Below are positions 1 to 7,327 of a stretch of 32,863 bases of DNA, in pieces. A program made the translations under genes and the position numbers. Numbering within the stretch: position 1 is the first letter of the stretch; each line of letters starts with the position of its first letter. Source of the stretch: a virus; the IMG/VR virus record IMGVR_UViG_3300042879_001881, positions 1 through 32,863 of that record; one strand, 5' to 3'. A model generated the notes under the pieces. The model made no database searches. It was not told the origin of the DNA and saw only the letters and a list, made by a program, of their open reading frames with translations.

Positions 1-49
1 ACCTTAACATATAGCTTACCATTGTTTGCGTGAGCGTACTCAACATATC
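1..49. repeat. 49-bp terminal direct repeat (circular closure)
   Basis: Bases 1-49 are identical to bases 32815-32863. The minus-strand tail-fibre frame is open on both sides and stays in phase when the ends are joined, so the repeat marks a closed circle with 32,814 unique bases. The repeat may be an assembly overlap and not a physical terminal repeat; the sequence alone cannot distinguish them. Confidence 0.95.
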
Positions 50-1007
50 CAATAATAATGATATGGTTTGGGGCAACTGGCTTGACGTTAGTCAAAGCAC
101 CTGCCGTAGTAGGACTAAGATAAATCACATCACCATCCACCCAAGTTTCGCCTTGTAAAGAGCCTGTTGTGTTGATGCCTTCAAGTTGACCAACGGTCAT
201 TATAAATCCCTCTTGGTTAGTAGGGATTGTTTCTATTACAAGACCAATTGTATCGGCACTATTGTTATCGTTATTTGCTTGAGCAAGTGCCACCGCCAAC
301 CGCTGACCTTGCGCACCGCTAACCCTTACCGCTTGATAGGCTGCCTTAGTTAGTGTTGTGTTTGGTGACACCTTATTGACCACCCTTACAACTAAATCAA
401 CGCCATTCTTCAGAATAACACTACCGCCCTTTAAAGTGGTTTCGCTGCTTCCAATAGTGTCGTTCCATCGCGTAGTTCCTACGGTTGCCGTTCCCGTAGG
501 TGATGTGTCTAAGTCAATTTGCCCGGCTTTGATGGCATATTCGCCGAGGTTCACATCTCCTGAAGCCCCGGAATAAGGCACTTTGTTTGCGCTCAGAAAA
601 TCAAGTGCGTTCTGAATGGGTGATGTAACGCCGTTCAAGTACTGAAACTCTGTATTCGAAACAGACCCATCCGCAATCTTCGCCGCGTCAATTCCAGAGG
701 GCAAGTCACCCGCCGCGATGGTGAGTGTTCCAAATTCCAGCCCGTCAGCCGTGGATTTTACTTTAACGTATTTCCCGCCCTGCCCCGTGTAGCTTGCAGG
801 AACATCGCCCAAATCAGTAAAATCAGCAGCCCCGCCACCGCTACCGCCCCAGTATTGGAGTGAGTTCCACGCCGTTACACCGTTGCCAATCTTGAACTTT
901 CGTGTATCGGTTTCCGCGCCGAATTCGCCCTCTGCAAGTACAGGGTTTGTTGCTGTCCATTGCGCTTGTGTGCCGCGCCTTAGTTTTATCGTTATGTAAT
1001 TGCTCAT
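1..1007 (-). CDS. Tail fibre / receptor-binding protein, N-terminal part (gene crosses the circle join)
   Basis: Starting at the ATG at 1005-1007, the minus-strand frame is open to base 1 and continues in phase at 32814 down to the TGA at 31650; the whole gene codes for about 723 residues. The first ~45 residues (RRGTQAQW, LAEGEFGAETDT, KIGNG) resemble the N-terminal domain of phage major tropism determinants and many fibre proteins. A glycine-rich hinge (GGSGGG) and a long beta-rich region follow. The start overlaps the TGA of the previous gene (ATGA) and, unlike most genes here, has a strong Shine-Dalgarno-like GGAGGT just upstream. Likely role: host recognition at the tail tip. The family assignment is from motif similarity only; no enzymatic domain was seen. 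Confidence 0.8.
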   Translation of the reverse strand, partial: MSNYITIKLRRGTQAQWTATNPVLAEGEFGAETDTRKFKIGNGVTAWNSLQYWGGSGGGAADFTDLGDVPASYTGQGGKYVKVKSTADGLEFGTLTIAAGDLPSGIDAAKIADGSVSNTEFQYLNGVTSPIQNALDFLSANKVPYSGASGDVNLGEYAIKAGQIDLDTSPTGTATVGTTRWNDTIGSSETTLKGGSVILKNGVDLVVRVVNKVSPNTTLTKAAYQAVRVSGAQGQRLAVALAQANNDNNSADTIGLVIETIPTNQEGFIMTVGQLEGINTTGSLQGETWVDGDVIYLSPTTAGALTNVKPVAPNHIIIIGYVEYAHANNGKLYVK

Positions 1008-1555
1008 GAAACACCTCCGTCAATAGTTAGCGAGTATGTGGAGTTGTAGTACCCGCCGTCAATAATCAAAATGTCCTGGTCTATGTTCGGGAAAGCATAG
1101 TTGTTGCTTGGTACGCTGCAAAAGTCCCTGTTCGCAGGTACGCCGACTTCCATCCTAATTGTGTACCCTGCCACCACATCTCCATGCGCATCGTAAAACG
1201 GCAGCGCATCGTCATTCACGCCAAAGTTTACACGGCTATCGCGGTAAATGTACTGAAGCGAACTGATAATATCCTCAAGGATTTGCAGCGTATCGGACAA
1301 TACCTCCATTTGGTTCGTGCTGTCTTCAAATTGCCTGTCCATTACAGACATGACAAAGGAGTAGGTTTTCTCTTTGTCAGCCGTGGACATATCAAACAAC
1401 ATCGTGGTGGTATCCGGAATGACAAACAGCAGCGGATAGTTGTCTTTACCGCCGTCCGCCACAAGGTCATACTCCGGGCCGAACGCCACGGAGCGAATCA
1501 TTTTGTGGTTTTCACCTGCCCGCCTGATTGCTGCTATTATCTGGTTTAGAGTCAT
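1004..1555 (-). CDS. Probable tail terminator / head-tail joining protein
   Basis: The product is 183 residues and begins MTLNQIIAAIRRAG. I do not recognise a named family from motifs. Its position after the portal and a connector-like gene and before the fibre, its size, and its 'FVIPDTTTM...' beta-rich make-up fit a tail-completion or terminator protein. It follows the upstream gene by 44 bases holding an A-rich leader (AAGGAAATTTTTAG). Its stop overlaps the fibre start. The virion role is an inference from context. Confidence 0.55.
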   Translation of the reverse strand: MTLNQIIAAIRRAGENHKMIRSVAFGPEYDLVADGGKDNYPLLFVIPDTTTMLFDMSTADKEKTYSFVMSVMDRQFEDSTNQMEVLSDTLQILEDIISSLQYIYRDSRVNFGVNDDALPFYDAHGDVVAGYTIRMEVGVPANRDFCSVPSNNYAFPNIDQDILIIDGGYYNSTYSLTIDGGVS

Positions 1556-1599
1556 CTAAAAATTTCCTTAACTTTTCTTCGTTCTTTTTGCGCCAGGCT

Positions 1600-2106
1600 T
1601 TACTTTTCAAAATAGAAGCCGAGGTTTTGACCGAATTTATTGGGTTTGTCGATTGCATCGGGATCAGGGTTTTGCCACTTGGGGTACTTTTCCGGGTAAG
1701 TACAAAGATATTTGTTCATCCGCTCGATGAAGTGGTCACGCTTTTGCGCGTATCGCTGCTCAATTTTCACCATTTCTTCCATGGAAATCGAAGTCATGTT
1801 TTCGCCGTCACGCTTCATGATGGATTTATTCATGAACTTGTAGGTCAGCGGCAGGACAGCTTCGTAAAGCACAGAATACTTCAAAACAGGTTTAATGTAG
1901 TCGTTTAGAAGCGTGGTATTATCCGCGCTGAGGCTGCTTGGAAATTGGCTGTAAATCTCGTTATACAGATCGCTGCCAATGGTGTCGCGTAACGTCACCT
2001 CCTGCGCTTCCTGAAGGCTCATCTGAATGAGTTTCGGGTCTAAATTGTCCTGTATCGGTGTGTTTTCCTTGATGTACACCGTGTCTATAAAGTACTTGAA
2101 ACTCAT
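1600..2106 (-). CDS. Head-tail connector-like protein (DUF6712 type)
   Basis: The product has 168 residues and is mostly helical. 'LDPKLIQMSLQEAQEVTLRDTIGSDLY' near the N-terminus followed by a long helical middle is the pattern I associate with Bacteroidota phage proteins annotated as DUF6712, thought to be gp6-like connectors. The ATG overlaps the last codons of the portal gene, so the two are probably translationally coupled. Function as an adaptor ring below the portal is inferred from family and position. Confidence 0.6.
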   Translation of the reverse strand: MSFKYFIDTVYIKENTPIQDNLDPKLIQMSLQEAQEVTLRDTIGSDLYNEIYSQFPSSLSADNTTLLNDYIKPVLKYSVLYEAVLPLTYKFMNKSIMKRDGENMTSISMEEMVKIEQRYAQKRDHFIERMNKYLCTYPEKYPKWQNPDPDAIDKPNKFGQNLGFYFEK

Positions 2107-3863
2107 CGAATTGTCCTCCTGTAAAGTTTACTTTCCCAAATGTGCCTGCATTGCGGTACGTGGGTATTAGTGCCTGCAATCGTGCGCCAGCCTCCGCGCC
2201 GCTGCCATACGTTGTAGCCTAATTCCCTGCTCATTGCGTCTATTTCTTCGCGGCTGTATAGTTTGTTTTCCTCTACAAGGAACTTGCAAAAGTCCCGTGA
2301 GGTATCGAGTAGCAACGGCCCGCCCACATCTGGGTTTTTCCCGTACTTGTACAGAACGAAAATTTCCGTGTCAAGGCCGCCGCTGTCTGAAATAGAACGC
2401 GCACCGCTGTCGGTGATTTTGATTTCGTTTGTAGTCCACTCAATAAGCCTGTTTGCCTGCATCACTTTCAGGATATTTGCCGCTTCCGTTGTGGTCAGCC
2501 GTGCGCCCTTTGCAAGTTCTTCAAGAGTTGCCTTAGGGTTATCGCGAATCACCGCCACAAGCCTCAACTCGGGGTTAGTGAGTTCGGCGAAGGTTTCCGG
2601 CAGTTCTTCAAAGTCCGCCGCGCTGCGCCCGTACTTGCGAAAAACCGCCTTATCCGCTTCGTCGTTCCAGCCGAAAGGGTTCTGTGCAGACATGGCCACG
2701 GGCTGTTCTACCTTTAGGCCCAAACTTTCGCGTACTTCGTCACGGGTCATAATGCCAGCGGTAAACAACTGAACCGCATCCTCTCCCGCAGGTTCTGCGG
2801 CAATGGTGTACAATTCGCCTTCTTGCCCGGTTGCGTTGAACATGGTGGTAAGAACCTTGTCCATCTGCGTCCGTTTCGGCGCAACGTAGGCCCGGTCAAA
2901 AACCTCATAAGCCTGTTTGAGTTCATTCCGTCCCCCGAGTTCACCAGCCACACGAACACCGAACAACATTGGTGAAGTTACCCGGTGGGCATAGAATATG
3001 TTGTCCCGGACGGTTTCAGAAAGTTGAAGATACTGCTTATCGAAATCGCCGGGCATCAAGTCAACCACCTGAAGCGGGTCTTCGCCCTTCTCCATCCAGC
3101 TAATAAGAACGCCGTTTGCGTTTTCTGTTCCAGTGGTGTTGGCTTTGAACTTGCGGTCAAATTCAGCCTTTATGTCTTCGGTCGGTTCTCCTTTGAATAT
3201 CTGAATGATTTTACCAAGGGAAAAGCCGTTGGAAATGTTGTTGTAATGGAAATCAGAAATCTTCGTGTCAATTTCGATGTATGTTCTGGCAGGATACCAA
3301 TCAGGCAGCGGGTAAACGCCTTCGCCCGCCCTGTATTGTTTGAACCACAACACCTGCGTACCTCCGGGCTTTTCTAAATCGAACGCGGGAAATTCCAAAC
3401 GCTCTTCGCGCTTGTCGTTCCAATCGTCGGAATACCACACCTTCGATGCGTCCTTATTCACGCGACATTTGTCAAACGGCAGATGATACCAGTATAGAAC
3501 ACGTGTTCCCGGTGCGTTCCAGATTGCCTGAAAAGCAAAGCCGCCGAAGTTCTCTAAATCCATCGCAGCTTTATACTTAATGTCCTGCCACGATTCGTAA
3601 GGGTTCGCGTAATCAAGGGCTTTCTGTGCGCCTACCTTTTCGCCTACCGTACCTTCAACACGAACAGCCGTTTCCTTGCCCGCGATAAAGTGCGCCTTTT
3701 GGGTTACTATCGCATTGTGCAGGGAACTGCTGTTGTATAGGTCAAGAATAACTGCTGGGAAGTTGTTCTTTTGGCCGTATTCGTACCACTCCTGCCCGCG
3801 TGCCTCTTTGAATTTAGGCGGTGGCTGAACGGCAAAGTTTATGCGCTGAAATTCTACTTTCAT
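2103..3863 (-). CDS. Portal protein with C-terminal winged-helix-like and Cys/Trp extension
   Basis: The product has 586 residues. Residues ~1-400 look like a Bacteroidota phage portal (NNFPAVILDLYNSS, SNGFSLGKIIQI, then a helical HRVTSPMLFGV region). Portals form the dodecameric DNA gate of the capsid and dock the terminase. Residues ~425-495 (PKATLEELAKGARLTTTEA, VMQANRLIEWTTN) resemble a winged helix. The last ~85 residues (RDFCKFL, YSREEIDAMSRELGYNVWQRRGGW, ending P-CRHIW) resemble the C-terminal tail seen on head-morphogenesis proteins. The start overlaps the stop of the 104-residue gene upstream. The portal call is strong; the extension's role is unknown. Confidence 0.85.
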   Translation of the reverse strand: MKVEFQRINFAVQPPPKFKEARGQEWYEYGQKNNFPAVILDLYNSSSLHNAIVTQKAHFIAGKETAVRVEGTVGEKVGAQKALDYANPYESWQDIKYKAAMDLENFGGFAFQAIWNAPGTRVLYWYHLPFDKCRVNKDASKVWYSDDWNDKREERLEFPAFDLEKPGGTQVLWFKQYRAGEGVYPLPDWYPARTYIEIDTKISDFHYNNISNGFSLGKIIQIFKGEPTEDIKAEFDRKFKANTTGTENANGVLISWMEKGEDPLQVVDLMPGDFDKQYLQLSETVRDNIFYAHRVTSPMLFGVRVAGELGGRNELKQAYEVFDRAYVAPKRTQMDKVLTTMFNATGQEGELYTIAAEPAGEDAVQLFTAGIMTRDEVRESLGLKVEQPVAMSAQNPFGWNDEADKAVFRKYGRSAADFEELPETFAELTNPELRLVAVIRDNPKATLEELAKGARLTTTEAANILKVMQANRLIEWTTNEIKITDSGARSISDSGGLDTEIFVLYKYGKNPDVGGPLLLDTSRDFCKFLVEENKLYSREEIDAMSRELGYNVWQRRGGWRTIAGTNTHVPQCRHIWESKLYRRTIR

Positions 3864-4174
3864 TTTATTTTCAATACGCCGCTCTCAACGGCTTGGTTTG
3901 CTAAAGTTGGATCTGTGTTACTGCTGCTTGACTGGGCGTAAATCGTGTATTCGTATTCGCCCTTTTCCCATGCCGAACTTTGCGCCGTGGTTATGTTGAA
4001 TTGGTTATAGCGCGTGGGAAAGCTACTCAAATCCGTCACTATTAAATTGTAAGTGATGTCGCGTTCTTCACGGTTGTTCAACGACAGCAGGAAGTAATAC
4101 GGAGGGTTTAGCGTTACCTTTTCGGTTGCCGTAACGTATAGGGTACTCAGTTGCGTGGTGTCAATGATGAGCAT
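3860..4174 (-). CDS. Small conserved phage protein before the portal
   Basis: This 104-residue, beta-rich protein is of a type that often precedes Bacteroidota phage portals (motifs NPPYYFLLSLNN and GEYEYTIYAQSSSSNTDP). Ig-like or decoration folding is possible, but the function is unknown. Its start codon lies directly behind a copy of the putative late promoter block (4175-4204), making it the first gene of the portal-to-fibre unit. It is divergent from the plus-strand terminase cassette. Confidence 0.65.
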   Translation of the reverse strand: MLIIDTTQLSTLYVTATEKVTLNPPYYFLLSLNNREERDITYNLIVTDLSSFPTRYNQFNITTAQSSAWEKGEYEYTIYAQSSSSNTDPTLANQAVESGVLKIK

Positions 4175-4204
4175 TTCCTATAATGGGGAAACTTGCTTTT
4201 TGTC
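4175..4204 (-). promoter_or_regulatory. Putative phage late promoter block, copy 1
   Basis: On the minus strand the block reads GACAA, 13 bases, then CCATTATAGGAA, and the next base begins the ATG at 4174. It shares most positions with the block at 16198-16227, including TTTCCCCATTATAGGAA. The block sits in the 42-base divergent gap between the portal unit and the terminase cassette. Confidence 0.6.
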
Positions 4205-4205
4205 G

Positions 4206-4213
4206 TAACTTTG
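4206..4213 (+). promoter_or_regulatory. Possible -7 element of a plus-strand promoter
   Basis: TAACTTTG fits the Bacteroidota -7 element TAnnTTTG and lies only 3 bases before the chosen ATG at 4217. No good -33 TTTG is found 19-21 bases upstream, so this is weak. It is the only candidate I see for the inverted cassette. Confidence 0.25.
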
Positions 4214-4216
4214 AAT

Positions 4217-4819
4217 ATGCGTTACCCGAAAAGTTGGAATGAAGTAAATTTAGCGCAACTGCATGAACTTGACCTGCTCCGGCAGCGTACTGACCTGGAT
4301 GCTGAAGAAATCATGAATCAAATTCTTTCGGTATTGAGCAATGAACATATCGAAAAAATTGAGGAGTTGCCGCACAACGAGCGCATCGCTGCCTATCGTA
4401 AGCTGACCTTCCTCAACGAGTACCCATCCAAAAAGCCAAAGCGCAGGCGGTTCAAATTGGGTGGCAAGTGGTATCGAATCGTCACGAACCCTGCTGAAGT
4501 GAGTGCAGGAGAATACGCAACCTTGCAGGTAGTGGCAGCCGATGGCAAGTTCATACAGAATATGCCGCAGGTGATCGCCTGTTTGATGATTGAACAAAAG
4601 CGCAAGTGGTTTCGCTGGAAGGATATTCGGTATGATAAATCACGCAGTGCGCAGGAATTTCAACGTAAAGCAGCATTAGTCAGTCAGAAAATGCCCGTGG
4701 GGCAGGCGTACCCCTACGCGCTTTTTTTTTCGAATCTCTTACCCGAATTATTGAAAGCTTCCCTCACCTTTTTCCAACGACAGGAGAAGAAGCTGAGGAA
4801 GCAGGCAACGACTGGTTAG
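4217..4819 (+). CDS. Tail assembly chaperone (gpG-like)
   Basis: The product has 200 residues from the ATG at 4217 (MRYPKSWNEV); the TTG at 4193 would extend it, but the ATG is preferred. The layout (short N-terminal helix region, GGKWYRIVTNPAEVSAGEYATLQ core, helical end) matches gpG-type tail assembly chaperones of Bacteroidota phages, which coat the tape measure during tail building. Its 3' end contains a run of nine T (4722-4730). A -1 slip there bypasses the TAG at 4817 and joins the following 62-residue frame, as in the classic gpG-gpGT arrangement. It is far from the tape measure gene and on the opposite strand, which is unusual. Confidence 0.65.
   Translation: MRYPKSWNEVNLAQLHELDLLRQRTDLDAEEIMNQILSVLSNEHIEKIEELPHNERIAAYRKLTFLNEYPSKKPKRRRFKLGGKWYRIVTNPAEVSAGEYATLQVVAADGKFIQNMPQVIACLMIEQKRKWFRWKDIRYDKSRSAQEFQRKAALVSQKMPVGQAYPYALFFSNLLPELLKASLTFFQRQEKKLRKQATTG
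4722..4730 (+). promoter_or_regulatory. Slippery T9 tract, probable -1 programmed frameshift site
   Basis: In frame 0 the tract reads CTT TTT TTT TCG, an ideal T TTT TTT slippery heptamer. After a -1 shift the frame is open through FESLTRIIESF and EEAEEAGNDWLG and runs into the 62-residue frame ending at 5010. This gives a fusion of about 264 residues. The open, acidic, helix-forming stretch in the -1 frame between 4732 and 4821 supports real coding. Confidence 0.65.
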
Positions 4820-4821
4820 GA

Positions 4822-5010
4822 ATGTTTTACAGGATGGCAGGAAAAGACCTCACGAAAATGGATGCTGTTATGGCAATGCCGCTGATGGAGTTCTTCAATT
4901 ATGCCGCCATGCTGAAGACGATAGACAAAGAACGGGCCGACAGGCTGAACAAGGCGAGCAAGTTGAGTTATGAGGCGTACATGAGCGCATTAATGGGTGA
5001 ATTGATATGA
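4822..5010 (+). CDS. Tail assembly chaperone, frameshifted T part (gpGT-like)
   Basis: From its own ATG at 4822 this would be a 62-residue helical protein (MFYRMAGKDLTKMDAVMAMP, MEFFNYAAMLKTIDKERADR). The frame is open leftwards to the T9 tract of the preceding gene in the -1 phase, so it is best read as the C-terminal extension made by frameshifting. Its end overlaps the terminase start by 4 bases. The C-terminal helix with 'EFFNYAAMLKT' fits chaperone extensions that contact tail tube protein. Confidence 0.6.
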   Translation: MFYRMAGKDLTKMDAVMAMPLMEFFNYAAMLKTIDKERADRLNKASKLSYEAYMSALMGELI

Positions 5011-6191
5011 AGATAAAGTACCAACGCCCGCCCCTTGCACCGTATCAAATCGCTATCCTTGACAGCACGGCCCGCTACACCGTAACCGCTGCCAGCACGA
5101 AGGCAGGGAAAACCGCTTCACACATTGTGTGGCTTTTTGAAAAGGCGTTGCAAGGCAAAAAGGGGCAGTCATTCTGGTGGGTTGCGCCTGTATATGGACA
5201 GGCAGAAATCGCGTTCAGGCGTTTCAAGCAACAATGTTCTGAGCGGCTGTTTGATGCCAACGAAAGTAAATTACGATTGACCTTGCCAACGGGAGCAATG
5301 ATTGAATTTAAGTCAGCAGAAAAGCCCGACAATCTTTACGGCGATGATGTCTATGCGGCCGTGTTCGATGAGTTCACCCGCGCCCGTGAGGAAGCATGGT
5401 TTGCGCTTCGTTCCACGCTGACAAAAACACGAGGGCAATGCAAGCTGATTGGCAACGTGAAAGGCAAAAAGAACTGGGGCTACCGATTGGCAGAACGGGC
5501 AAGGCAGGGCGAAGATGGGTATGAGTTCCATAAAATCACGGCTTGGGACGCGGTAAACGCTGGCATATTGGAAAAAGAAGAAGTAGAACAGGCAGAACGT
5601 GACCTTCCCGCGCACGTCTTTAAGGAGTTGTACCTCGCAGAACCAGCAGATGATGATAGCAACCCTTTCGGATTAGACCACATTCGGTCATGTATCGAAC
5701 CGTTAGCAGCCGGCCCGGTTGAATGGTATGGCATTGACCTTGCAAAAAGCCGAGATTGGACGGTAATAATTGGACTAAATTCGTCCAAAAAGGTAGCCTT
5801 CTTCGAGCGTTTCCGGCTGGATTGGAAAGCAACCCGCGACACCGTGCAGCGGATTGTCGGCAGAACGCCTGCGGTCATTGACTCCACGGGAGTAGGCGAC
5901 CCGATTGTAGAAGATTTGCAGCGCGTTTGCCCACGGATTCAGGGCTTCAAATACACCTCAATTTCTAAACAACAAATCATGGAAGATTTAGCAGGCGCAA
6001 TCCACGGGCGTGAGGTTGTGTTTCCTGACGGCCCGATAGTAGATGAATTAATGAACTTTGAATGGACACACACAAGGACAGGCATAAGTTACAATGCGCC
6101 TGAAGGGCTGCACGATGACTGCGTGAACGCGCTTGCGCTTGCCCTGCATTGCAGCCGCGTAAACAAAAAGGGGCTATTTCTACTGACATGA
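5007..6191 (+). CDS. terL: Terminase large subunit (packaging ATPase-nuclease)
   Basis: The product is 394 residues and cuts and translocates DNA into the prohead through the portal. Walker A is at residues 30-36 (STKAGKT) and Walker B at 115-122 (VYAAVFDE). A coupling-type motif GNVKGKK is near 149-155. RNase H-like nuclease acidic residues are at D244 (YGIDLAKSRD), D292 (VIDSTG) and D370/D371 (LHDDCVNALA). The length is usual to slightly short for the family. The start overlaps the chaperone frame, and the TGA overlaps the ATG of the next gene. It is on the plus strand, unlike the portal and capsid genes. Confidence 0.92.
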   Translation: MKIKYQRPPLAPYQIAILDSTARYTVTAASTKAGKTASHIVWLFEKALQGKKGQSFWWVAPVYGQAEIAFRRFKQQCSERLFDANESKLRLTLPTGAMIEFKSAEKPDNLYGDDVYAAVFDEFTRAREEAWFALRSTLTKTRGQCKLIGNVKGKKNWGYRLAERARQGEDGYEFHKITAWDAVNAGILEKEEVEQAERDLPAHVFKELYLAEPADDDSNPFGLDHIRSCIEPLAAGPVEWYGIDLAKSRDWTVIIGLNSSKKVAFFERFRLDWKATRDTVQRIVGRTPAVIDSTGVGDPIVEDLQRVCPRIQGFKYTSISKQQIMEDLAGAIHGREVVFPDGPIVDELMNFEWTHTRTGISYNAPEGLHDDCVNALALALHCSRVNKKGLFLLT

Positions 6192-6679
6192 AAACACCTA
6201 TTGAAATCCTCGCCTCCGAAACATGGCCCGCGATGGTCTGCAAGAAATACAGCCCCGCACATTGGAAGGACTTGCAGCAGGAATTGTTTCTACTCATTGC
6301 CACGGAGTTGAGCGAAAAGGCAGCACGGGCACAGGAGGCAGGGTATTTTGAGTTCTTCTACATCCGATGCGCTGCGAACCTTTGCAAGCCGAACGGAACT
6401 TTAGGCAGCTTGAACATTGGCACGGATTCGCTTGAGGGCTGGGATGTTGCCGAAGAACACGACGAATGGCGGGAACGGAAGGAAGCGGATGTTCAGGAGA
6501 AATTAGACGCGATAGAAACGGTGCAAAGCCGTGAACCGTGGTACGAATCGAAGATGATGGAGTTGTATTTATCGGGAATGAGCATGAGAAAGATCCACCG
6601 CCTGACGGGTATTGCGCTGAACGAGGTGAGCAGGGTGATTAATGACTTCCGGGCAAAGTGCCGCGAGGAATACCTATAA
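6188..6679 (+). CDS. Sigma-70-like / helix-turn-helix protein
   Basis: The product has 163 residues from the ATG at 6188, which overlaps the terminase TGA (ATGA). The N-terminal half is helical (HWKDLQQELFLLIATE, then FFYIRCAANLC). The C-terminal half has WYESKMMELYLSGMSMRKIHRLTGIALNEVSRVIND, which resembles sigma region 4 helix-turn-helix. Similar proteins in flavobacterial phages are often annotated as sigma-70 family. Two roles are plausible: a late-gene sigma-like factor or a DNA-binding small terminase subunit. The unusual late promoter block elsewhere in this genome makes the first attractive but does not prove it. Confidence 0.55.
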   Translation: MKTPIEILASETWPAMVCKKYSPAHWKDLQQELFLLIATELSEKAARAQEAGYFEFFYIRCAANLCKPNGTLGSLNIGTDSLEGWDVAEEHDEWRERKEADVQEKLDAIETVQSREPWYESKMMELYLSGMSMRKIHRLTGIALNEVSRVINDFRAKCREEYL

Positions 6680-6683
6680 AGCA

Positions 6684-6711
6684 AAAAGGCCACCCCGAAG
6701 GGCAGCCTTTT
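6684..6711. terminator. Bidirectional terminator between convergent genes
   Basis: The hairpin is AAAAGGC-CA-CCC-CGAA-GGG-CA-GCCTTTT, with A and T tracts on its two sides, so it can act on both strands. It separates the plus-strand terminase cassette from the minus-strand tail tube gene. Confidence 0.8.
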
Positions 6712-6738
6712 CACACCATAACACAAAACGATTCAAAG

Positions 6739-7254
6739 TTACGATATTCCGAGCGAAGTCAATACACCGCTCAGAACAATTTGCGGGGGTTCTTTTTCCG
6801 CGTGCGTGAAGGTCAAGTCATAACCAGTCATGTCCCCGAGGGCAACACCAGTCATGAACGAGCCTGCGGTCATGTCCATGCCACGCGCAAGACCCATCGC
6901 CCAGTACTGGTCAGCATTGGTTTTTACGATAGCCACAAGACGGGCAACGCTCAACAGCTTTACTTCATTACGCTTAGCGGTGGACAGCTTGCGCAGTTTG
7001 ATGTTAAGTTCCGCAGAGTTGAACACCGTGCCATTCTCCACGCTTGGAGTGATGGTGTTTGTGAAACTTGCGGTGTCTTTAGGCAGTTCGTACTTGAAGA
7101 ACGCCTTGCCGCCATTAAGGGTCAGTGCGGACACTTCGCCTGAAGCTGAAGTGTAGGAGGATACAGCTTCGTATTCAACGAGCCATATTTTATCAACGCC
7201 CCCGACGCTGTCTTTGCAGTCGTGGGAAAATCCGGTGGTGAGAATGCAACTCAT
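6739..7254 (-). CDS. Probable major tail tube protein
   Basis: The product has 171 residues. The opening MSCILTTGFSHDCKDSVGG-DKIWLVEYEAV is the form I associate with Bacteroidota siphophage major tail proteins. The rest is beta-rich with a central LNIKLRKLSTAKRNEVKLL helix, as in tail tube folds. It follows the capsid gene but is separated from it by a strong terminator (7280-7306), so it is transcribed by read-through or from an unrecognised start. A neck or head protein is the alternative. Confidence 0.6.
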   Translation of the reverse strand: MSCILTTGFSHDCKDSVGGVDKIWLVEYEAVSSYTSASGEVSALTLNGGKAFFKYELPKDTASFTNTITPSVENGTVFNSAELNIKLRKLSTAKRNEVKLLSVARLVAIVKTNADQYWAMGLARGMDMTAGSFMTGVALGDMTGYDLTFTHAEKEPPQIVLSGVLTSLGIS

Positions 7255-7279
7255 ATCTTTTTTGTAGGGGTTAAAAAGA

Positions 7280-7306
7280 AAGGGCGGGCAATTTTACCCG
7301 CCCCTT
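7280..7306 (-). terminator. Rho-independent terminator after the capsid gene
   Basis: On the minus strand a 7-bp GC stem (GGGCGGG / CCCGCCC, loop TAAAATTG) is followed by TTTCTTTTT. It sits 22 bases past the capsid stop and 26 before the next gene, so it probably reduces tail gene expression relative to capsid. Confidence 0.85.
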
Positions 7307-7327
7307 CGGTTAATAATTCCTGTCTAA

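Noticed and set aside
841-1023. A 60-residue minus-strand frame at the start of the fibre gene
   Set aside because: It is a shadow of the fibre gene, which is open across the same bases and through the join.
4193-4216. TTG start for the tail chaperone
   Set aside because: An ATG at 4217 is in the usual place for the family (MRYPKSW...), and the TTG lies within the divergent regulatory gap.
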